Source of the DNA: Phellopilus nigrolimitatus
Taxonomy: Eukaryota; Basidiomycota; Agaricomycetes; Hymenochaetales; Hymenochaetaceae
Direction of reading: 5' to 3'
Length of the DNA: 64,000 nucleotides
Assembly: GCA_021029095.1 (NCBI GenBank)
Contig: JAJOHG010000007.1
Location: 682,001-746,000 of the forward strand
Shown: one piece after another, positions 56,682 to 64,000 of the stretch
Layout: every line of letters starts with the position of its first letter
Numbering within the stretch: position 1 is the stretch's first letter
Notes under the pieces: model-generated
Database searches by the model: none
Told to the model about the DNA's origin: nothing
Seen by the model: only the letters and a program-made list of their open reading frames with translations
Position numbers and translations under genes: made by a program

Positions 56682-57013
56682 ACCTTTTACGAACGCAGTG
56701 ATACTCTTCTGGTGCCCGAGCGCCTGTGCCTCCTTGATCTTGTTTTGCAGAATGATGATGTTCTGAAGCTTCAGACAGCACCCGCTTGGAAGTAACCTCG
56801 GGCGACAAGGGCGAGAGCTTTGTCGTGTCGATCTTGACAGTCTTGATTTCTTCCTCCTCCATCTCGTCCTCAGAGTCCGACTCATTGTGGGGTCATTGGA
56901 GTGTTTCGGCAATTGTAAGTGTCGGCGATGCAGACGTGCTGAAGCAGCTTCATGCAGCGCCCACACCCGGGGCACTTGCATGGTGGGCGGTCCTTCTTGT
57001 CAGAGCTGTACAA
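56682..57013 (-). pseudogene. GCD11: Scrambled eIF2-gamma fragments, N-terminal and G-domain pieces
   Basis: Three minus-strand pieces of eIF2 gamma in the wrong order. 57013-56918: LYSSDKKDRPPCKCPGCG and MKLLQHVCIADT, the zinc-knuckle region inside the G domain. 56880-56788: EEEEIKTVKIDTTKLSPLSP and EVTSK, the protein's N-terminus. 56774-56682: LKLQNIIILQNKIKEAQAL and GHQKSITAFVKG, the NKxD region, with the Asp-Leu after NKI deleted. In the intact protein the order is N-terminus, knuckle, NKxD. The switch lines, P-loop and the segment between knuckle and NKxD are missing. A stop and frame changes separate the pieces. Confidence 0.8.
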
Positions 57014-58189
57014 AACTCTCTGAAGGCTGAGAAGAACATATAAGAAGACGTCGCACAGTTGGTAGAAGTCAAAGTGCGACAGCGCACAAGTTCGTGTGAA
57101 CAGAAAAAATAAACTCACAGATTACATAAACTTTGATACTTGCTGCTCGTATTTTTATGGTCAAAATCATGTTGTTGCTGTACATAACTTGTAGCATTTC
57201 TGCATTGTGTAGTTACTACATGTTTTCTTATATAAGATAAATACTTTTTCGTTGTGGTTGTTTGAATACCTCCAGGATACATCACTCGGATGTCTCCGAA
57301 AATGTCTAAAAAGCATTTGTCGGCAAATCTTTAACCAACATCCCGGAAAGCCTTGCATAAATAAGTACAAACTATAATACTAATCTTGCAGCTTATCGAC
57401 ACTACAACATGGTGCAAGCCTTATATCAACATTTGTTGTAGAAATAATGAAGCTTGTATCATATTCTCCAAATTACAGCAATGCAAATATCAATTCACTA
57501 GAAATTTTTACGTTTTTTCACCAGTTTGTCCCGAACATTATATGTGTATTTAATTAAAACATCTCAAGTATGTTTTTCCAAAAAATCCCATATCAACATT
57601 TCCACAATCCATTTATACAACACTATCTGTGACACTTCTAAGGCGTATACCTCTGCCTGTCTTAACAACGTTTGACTCAGTTGGCGGTGTAGCACAAAGG
57701 ACCGCCTCTACTTCGGGGCTCTTCTCAACGACCTTGGCGAACCCAAGATCTCCCCTCTTAGAACTGGTCCCCCGTCCCCGTCCCAATTATGGTTCCCCTT
57801 CTCACAAGTCAGCCCAATGGACCTCAAACCCGTTTCACGGCACGGCAAAATGTGCTCAAGGATGTAACACCTCGCCGCGTCCTTGTACTGGCCGTGCAGG
57901 TCCGCTTGGAGAGCGGGGCATGACATACGGGGAAGAAATGTGGCTCAGGATCTAGGAATATATGCCTTTACGTAACCATTACTAAGGCGGCCGCACGTCC
58001 TTCGCACGACTGTCTCCTTTAGACGGTCTACCCAACTGGTTATCGTTCTCGTTAGCCAGAGCTCGTCCAAACGTTCTGGCGCAAAATCTAAGTAAGAGTA
58101 AGATCTACTCGAGTGATTCGTTCATACTCATTCACGATCCAACAGCTGAGTTCAACACCGGAGTTGACTCAGTGTCAGACGTGTACGAG
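57014..58189. other. AT-rich spacer with one minus-strand coding fragment
   Basis: 57120-57610 is strongly AT-rich with no gene seen. On the minus strand about 57730-57613 reads DLGFAKVVEKSPEVEAVLCA then TPPTESNVVKTGRGIRLRSV and stops at 57613-57615. Just upstream another frame reads QADLHGQYKDAARCYILEHI. These look coding but cannot be joined or identified, and may be another captured fragment. 57960-58189 should contain the promoter of the transporter gene. Confidence 0.35.
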
Positions 58190-60133
58190 ATGGTTCAGAC
58201 TTACGGTGTAGCCAACGACCGTGACGGCGCGTTCGATGTGCATGCTGATACGCATGTTGGAGAAAGCAGCGCGCTGCTGGGTGCGGATGCAACGCTGAAA
58301 GCTGCAAAGGCGAGCTCGGATGGCTCGGCGGGAATTACAGGCAGTGTAGGGAATCTGGCGAATACTATTATTGGAAGCGGTACGTTTATGTCTCGTTGCT
58401 TGAACAAACTAAATAACTGATGTGCAACTGGTTTAGGTATGTTGACTTTCCCCTTGGTAAGTTCTGCGAACGAGAGGATTACAGATTGAATGGTGGGATA
58501 CGGACTTAGGCCAACGCGATTCTTCCCGTATGACAGGCTATGGCATCTGCAGGTATCATTCCCGGAATGATAAGTTGCATAATGTGCGGCTCTATCGCTG
58601 CGTTTGGACTATACCTACTTTCGCGCTGTGCGACATACACAGCACACCGCCGTGCGAGCTTCTTCGCCGTCGCGAAGCTTACATTCCCTAACGCAGCGGT
58701 GTTCTTCGATGCGGCGATCGCAACGAAGTGCTTTGGCGTCTCAATCAGGTATGTACGCTTCACCGTCACATGTAATTAGTGCATTAACTTCCGGTCTACA
58801 AAAGCTACTTAATTATCATCAAGTCATTAATGCCGAACGTTGTAAAGTCGTTGTTCCATGACATTGCTTCTGCAGACGCAGAGCCGCCCGCGTGGGCGGT
58901 GTCGGGTCGCGTCTGGATCTCCATATTTATGGCCATTCTTATTCCGCTATGTTTCCTGCGGAAGTTGGACAGCTTAAGGCATACTAGCTATGTCGCGCTC
59001 TTTTCCGTTGGTACGTTTGCGACGTTCCTGCCTCGATCGAAGCCATATTGACAGTCATCCAGCCTATCTCGTTATGATAGTCATCGTCTGCTACTTCAAC
59101 CCGCCAGATGGAAGTACGGAGCCTGGGGACGTCTATTTGGTGCATTTCACGCCGAGCTTTATCTCGACGTTTCCAGTGCAGGTCTTTGCGTTCACATGTT
59201 CCCAGAATGTAAGTGCTCGTATGATGTCTTTGCGTTTCCAGTGCTGACTCTAGATTACATAGCTCTTCCCTATATTCAACGAGCTTGCTAAAAATTCCCA
59301 GAAGCGCATGAACATTGTCATTGGCAGCGCGATTGGATCCGCCACGCTCACTTATGAGGTTATTGCGGTATTTGGATATCTGACCTTTGGGTCGAAAGTA
59401 TGCTTGAATCTCTCAATGGATACGATTCCTTGCTAAAGTATCTATACTCAGGTCGGAGCAAACATCATTGCAATGTACCCTTCGACAACACTCTTCATCG
59501 CTGTCGGCCAACTTGCCATAGTAATTCTCGTTTTGTTCTCATACCCGTTGCAAGTCCATCCGTGCCGAAACTGCTTGGACAAAGTGTTCCATAAGAACAT
59601 ACCTCTCAAGCCTATTGGCGAAGATGACGAAAATGACACTTTTGACGACGAGTCAGCGCCGCAGGACATGACACCTCTTAAGCACGCATTGTTAACGGCG
59701 GGCATTATTGGCTTTGGTTTCTCAATCGCGTATTTCGTGAATGATTTGCAACTTGGTGAGTCTTACATTTTCATTCTCTCCGAAATTATTACTGACAATT
59801 ATGTGATAAAGTTTTATCCTTCGTGGGATCCACCGGATCAACGACGATATCGTTTATCCTCCCGGGCTTCTTTTTCTGGAAGGTGGGCCCGCTACTGGAA
59901 TCTCATTCTCCGTGCTCGTCGAGAAACTAACGAAATCGCGCAGCTCACTCGCGGTGACTCGAGTATAAGCAAGTCCCTGAATCGGGCCGCGTTGGTACTC
60001 GCAATTTACGGAGTCTTTATCTTCGTCTTCTGGTAAGCTCAGTGATCATGTACATCCTGCGCAGTTCTGACTCGTCTGCGCGCGCAGTCTGAGCTTCAAC
60101 ATCTATCAGGTCTTCAAGCCACCTGGTCGGTAA
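58190..60133 (+). CDS. Vacuolar-type amino-acid transporter (AVT/SLC38 family)
   Basis: Polytopic Aa_trans-family transporter, most like AVT5/6/7-type vacuolar amino-acid carriers; substrate not predictable. Many short introns. The N-terminus is hydrophilic (MVQTYGVANDRDGAFDVHAD). The first helix carries the family signature GNLANTIIGSGMLTFPLAMA, followed by GIIPGMISCIMCGSIAAFGL. Later helices: AIATKCFGVSISYLIIIKSL, VWISIFMAILIPLCFLRKLD, AYLVMIVIVCYFNPPDG, VQVFAFTCSQNLFPIFNELA, IGSATLTYEVIAVFGYLTFG, TLFIAVGQLAIVILVLFSYP, AGIIGFGFSIAYFVNDLQLV, TTISFILPGFFFWKL and ALVLAIYGVFIFVFCLSFN. An acidic loop (EDDENDTFDDES) precedes the last helices. The start is the ATG following a GTG-only open stretch. 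The C-terminus is FNIYQVFKPPGR. Confidence 0.88.
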
Positions 60134-60748
60134 TGCATTTATATTGATGTTGATGCTGCGAAAGGTTGCGGATGCGTAGTTGGCTCGATAGGCGCACACT
60201 ATGCCTTTCTAGCGACTCTATTTTCTTGTTTTCCACCTTTGTAAATGTATTTGGACTGTGGAATTATACTGAGCCCTTATAATCCGAACTGTCTTGACTG
60301 TGGTCTGCCAAACGCTTACCTTGGCGCTTCCCGTTCCTTTCACGTGATTTAGGCGCCGCCAGTGTGACGCGGAAACACTCAGAACAAAACGAGAACCTTT
60401 GGTACTCGAGATGGGTACATAAGAACTCCGTAGTGTATCGACAATGTTGGTGATCACGTGTATCTATGGGCTACAACGGGAAGTTTGAGTGTCATCCTGA
60501 CCTTTGCGTTTCACAGTTCACTATGCACATAACATGTGTTGATAATTGCTCTCGAGTCTCACTAAATTATGCAGATTTTGCGTCTCTCATCATTCAACTC
60601 TGCCTGCTCATTTGCGCCTTCGTGCGTCTTCCTGTCTGCTGGCATAAATGCAGCCTTCTAGCATTTACATTCATTAATGCCGTGCTTATTCCCCTCCCTG
60701 CTTGCTCTATTCACATCACACTTAACCTCCACCGCTCATTGACGCTTC
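60134..60748. other. Spacer, no gene seen
   Basis: 3' UTR of the transporter and promoter region of the USP-like gene. Pyrimidine-rich towards its right end (60600-60740), consistent with a promoter or leader. No coding feature. Confidence 0.5.
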
Positions 60749-62007
60749 ATGCCCTCCGAGAACTCCGCTGCAACTCCCTGGAATAAGTCACCTAAGCGTA
60801 CAGAAGCAAAACGGTGAGCATTTATCATTTCTGCCTTTCTCCCTGACATTAATTACGTGTTTCCCATAGAACTGCCTCCCCTTCGCTTGCCAATAAACCT
60901 GCTGAGCAACAAGCACCAGTTTCTGCCAGTCATATTCCCTTTGACAAGGAGGCAGTCTCAGAAGACAATAAGAAACAGTTTGGTACATGCCATTTGCCTT
61001 TCCATCCTCTTTGCTCATTCTGTTTGTTCAGTCTCCGCTCTCGGAGTCTCTCTGGTTTTTCCAGACTCAGGAGCACTGCCAGGAGTTGCTTCAACACTTT
61101 CAAAGACAGGCTTCTTCAAGACGCTTGGCAAGAAGCTGAAGAAGCGGCCCCTGACTTGGACATAGTCGGTTTGCAATGGGATACAGAAAACTACTCATGC
61201 TCATATGACGCAATGATCACAATAATGTGGAATATGTGGAAAGAAGACATGCGGCAGGTATCGGAATGCCAGCAGATGCAAAATAAAACTGCAAAGCTCA
61301 TGTTCAAATCCTTTAAGGCACATGCTGCTTCCAAGTACAGTCTCGAGGACGCAAGAGATAAAGTACGGAAATGTCTTCACAAAATGCACAGGGAAATTTT
61401 CCCGAAAGGACAGAGACGTGCTCATATTGAAGATCTATGCTTTGAGATTTTCACATCGCGACAAATCTTTGGCATAGAATCCACAAAGTGCACGCAATGC
61501 AACACGTCAGTAGATGAATACATATTTCATGCAGGTGTAATACACATCACAGACGATCTCTGGCGCAAGTATGCTCCAGGCGATGGTATCGCAGAGAGTC
61601 TCCACATGGCTTTCACCAAAGATATCTTAAAAGTCATACAAAATCATAAAATGGAAACACTATGTCCGATTTGCGAATCAAACTATTCACTAATTGTGGA
61701 ATTCAAGACAGTACCTCAAGTTTTCGCCGTCTCCTTACATTCTAAATTCATGATACAAATCAGCTACAATGTTCTACTTCAGGTCACAGGTCAGGAAGTG
61801 ATCTATAAACTGAGAGGAGTTATTTATCTGGGCGGATACCATTACACAGCACGATTCATAGACAATCAAGGAGGTGTATGGTATAATGATGGGATGCAAA
61901 CAGGCCGGGAGTGTATCTTTGAAGGCCATGTCAGCACATTACCAGAATCATTTCTGAGCACGGCGGAAGAAAGGACACCAAAAGTTTTAATATACTCAAC
62001 ATTTTGA
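60749..62007 (+). CDS. USP-like cysteine-peptidase domain protein, probably frameshifted
   Basis: The domain from about 61155 to 61960 looks like a divergent ubiquitin-specific protease. Cysteine box: ENYSCSYDAMITIMWNMW. Two C-x2-C pairs (KCTQC near 61490 and LCPIC near 61667) fit the USP zinc fingers. The histidine box is GGYHYTARFIDNQGGVWYND, giving candidate Cys, His and Asn/Asp of the triad. Upstream, small exons from ATG 60749 give MPSENSAATPWNKSPKR, TASPSLANKPAEQ and, after an acceptor at 61031, SPLSESLWFFQTQEHCQELL. The frame then changes near 61100-61115 to LLQDAWQEAEEAAPDLDIVG without an intron. Exon phases also do not match, so the gene may be decaying. Related domains occur in agaricomycete genomes near mobile elements (recollection, not verified). 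Activity on ubiquitin is unproven. Confidence 0.6.
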
Positions 62008-62456
62008 CTTCATTTTTATAAACTACAATGTATGAAGGCATCTTTCATCTGTCCACGACTCCTGAATTTCAGAGATTTTCGGTATGACAGAATGATATGT
62101 GAAAGCAGGCGCACGTTGTAGGGGTGATGATGAGATGTGGAGCTCATAGAGATACATGTTGTGTACGCACTGTATGTACAGTAGCGAAGCCGTAGTTTAG
62201 CCGAAACGTCCCTCAGGGTATATTAGTCATGAAATTCCTTTTTAGGAAACACTGTCGATGTGTAACGTCTTTTGGTGTTACCTCTTGAGCACCGTCTTCG
62301 ACGACTGCCAGAGCTGCCCCACGACCCAAGTCATGTCGCCGTAGTATCTTTCCCGACGCACGAACCTAACCCCCGACGCTATCAGAGACTTATTTGCAAG
62401 GTATAAAAAGCCCACCACTGTTTTCAGCAGCGTCGACGTCGCCAAGAAGCCGCGAC
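62008..62456. promoter_or_regulatory. Intergenic region with TATA box for the R3H gene
   Basis: Mostly plain spacer. TATAAAAAG at 62402-62410 lies 47 bp before the likely start codon at 62457, a usual position for a fungal core promoter. A minus-strand frame at 62278-62574 is judged a shadow. Confidence 0.55.
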
Positions 62457-64000
62457 ATGTCGTGTGGTATGTGTCCTCGTGCCCCTCATCCAACCCCCGC
62501 TCTCCTGTCGTTAGCCACACCAACAGCTTGCTTGCATCTATCTTCTGCTTACTCTGTATTATGTGCAGAAGCATCCGACTTCCGCGTCTCCCAAGATCAG
62601 CTTACACCCCCCGAACCGGCCATGCCGAGCTCGTCTCGCGCGAGCAGCTTCAACTTGGAGGGAATTAGACTCGCCAATGGCTCGTCCGAGCATCTCACAG
62701 AACCACCACCACTCTCATCATCATCCTCGCAGACTTCATTGCTATTGCTGGCACGATGCGTAGGCGAGGTGCAGCCACAGACAGACGCCGTCTCGGACGG
62801 TAGCGGTGCCTCGACTCCGGAAGTCGACGCACAGATCCTCGAAGCGCTTCGGAGCAAGGATCGTCTATTCGTACTAAAGCTAGGCGAGCAGATGGAGGCG
62901 CTGATTCGGGAGAGACAGTAAGTCTATAGTTTTCACGTCTTTCAGTCGCTGCCCCATGGCCCGAGCGTTCACTAGCGCCCGTGAGTTAATCTTGAGTACT
63001 GAGAGGTGCAAGCTCGCACTGAAGATAAGATTAATGGTGCTTAAGCGCAGTCGCTACTGCGCTGGATTGTTTCATCCCCATTTGAGAAATTACGAATATG
63101 CGAAGCTAACATCCATCACTTTCGCGCAGCTCGCGGTCGAAGATCAGCCTGTCGCCCGAAAACCAATATCAAAGGCTCCTGGTCCACCGCTGCGCAGCAT
63201 ATTATAAACTATCTCCTGAAAACGAGCCTACTACTCGAGACAAATCTAGCATCCGGGACATGGCCGTCGTAATCACAATAGAGAGCAGAATGTGAGTATT
63301 GAACGGAAAGAAGAGATATGCAGAATTACTGATTAAAATAATCATCGAATCTTCAGTCCGCTCCGCAGAATCTCGGAGCTCGTACCCGCTGAGCAGGCGC
63401 AACATCCTACCTTCAAAATCATGCGACGGTCTGATCAAGACCGTCGGCGACAAAAGTCATCCATCTCGCGTCCTGGCTCTATTGCGGGTGAGGACGGCGA
63501 GCTTTCTGATCCAGAGCCCTCAGAATCAGGGAGCATGGGAAGCAGAAGTACGACGAGCAGAAAGCATATGACGATTGCAGAGCGTGAGGCCGCGTATCAG
63601 GTAGCGCGGTCTCGCATTTTCATGGATTTTGAGGAGAAAGAGAAGGCAAAAGAGCGCGACACGAGCGCATCGTCGTCGACGTTCAGTCTGATGTCTGCAT
63701 CGGGGTCTGGTTCGCAGAGCGGTGGCGCCGGTGATAGCAGCGTCAGCGATATTGACGACAATGCGAGCACAGCTCCCACAGAGAGCGAGTGGTCGATCCC
63801 TGTGACAGATCGTAGGAGAGGCGGTGATTCGGGGATGAACTCTGAGGATTCAACTCGCTCGTACCACCCTGGCTCATCGGCATTTAAAGGCCCCGGAGGT
63901 GGAAGCGGACGTGCATCAGGAACCGCCTCACCTGCTTTCACATACCCTTCTCTATATGATCCATCTGCGCATGCACCCACTTACGATCCTGCATATATGC
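62457..64000 (+). CDS. R3H-SUZ domain RNA-binding protein, 3' part outside window
   Basis: Predicted cytoplasmic single-stranded nucleic-acid binding protein of the R3H plus SUZ type. Exon 1 is tiny: MSC before a GTATGT donor, joined to EASDFRVSQDQLTPPEPAMP. After a low-complexity region comes the R3H domain split by introns: LEALRSKDRLFVLKLGEQME with ALIRERQ, then SRSKISLSPENQYQRLLVHR, CAAYYKLSPENEP, MAVVITIESRI and PLRRISELVPAEQ. A SUZ-like stretch (PTFKIMRRSDQDRRRQ) follows. A basic/acidic helix (RSRIFMDFEEKEKAKERDTS) precedes a Ser-rich tail that is open to the right edge. Introns near 62465-62568, 62919-63128 and 63291-63356. The last residues seen are Tyr/Pro-rich. Confidence 0.83.

Noticed and set aside
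1..64000. tRNA and rRNA genes
   Set aside because: Scanning by eye for the A/B box pattern and conserved rRNA stretches found none; a covariance-model search was not possible here.

Overview
This window is nuclear DNA of a filamentous basidiomycete fungus, most likely an agaricomycete. Protein-coding genes are cut by many short GT..AG introns, neighbouring genes lie on both strands with short spacers, and the conserved proteins are fungal (Con7-type zinc-finger factor, SAF1-type F-box/RCC1 protein, EXPERA-domain protein, multi-ZZ protein, exocyst Sec6). No tRNA, rRNA or CRISPR array was recognised.

Layout. 1-7.2 kb: 3' part of a DBP4 RNA helicase gene, a convergent multi-ZZ zinc-finger gene, an array of 10-bp palindromes, and an F-box gene. 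7.2-13.4 kb: poorly resolved minus-strand coding fragments around a clear RBR (RING-IBR-RING) ubiquitin ligase. 13.4-21.5 kb: a low-complexity protein with a CDK-site array and a KEN box, ARP8 of the INO80 remodeller, and a RING protein. 21.5-30 kb: gene-poor, with one 129-bp TA-flanked hairpin element and a small two-exon gene. 30-32.7 kb: Con7-like C2H2 transcription factor. 32.7-39.7 kb: gene-poor. 39.7-54.2 kb: gene-dense housekeeping block with SAF1, an F-box pseudogene fragment, ORC2 and SEC6 (divergent, 86 bp apart), QNS1, an F-box-like gene, a 678-bp foldback element and an EXPERA membrane protein. 54.9-57.1 kb: a mosaic of scrambled eIF2-gamma fragments interrupted by a methyltransferase fragment. 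58.2-60.1 kb: AVT-type amino-acid transporter. 60.7-62.0 kb: a USP-like peptidase-domain gene with a likely frameshift. 62.4 kb to the right edge: start of an R3H-SUZ RNA-binding protein gene.

The window mixes conserved single-copy genes for RNA processing, replication, chromatin, secretion and NAD synthesis, mostly GC-rich in coding parts, with AT-richer spacers carrying hairpin elements, F-box family relics and gene fragments. Several ubiquitin-system genes occur (RBR, RING, F-box, F-box/RCC1, USP-like), but nothing in the layout shows that they form one pathway. The most unusual items are the eIF2-gamma/methyltransferase mosaic, the near-perfect foldback element, the phased 10-bp palindromes, and the CDK-site/KEN-box protein. 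Exon boundaries were placed by eye from splice signals and reading frame. Where frames could not be joined this is stated.
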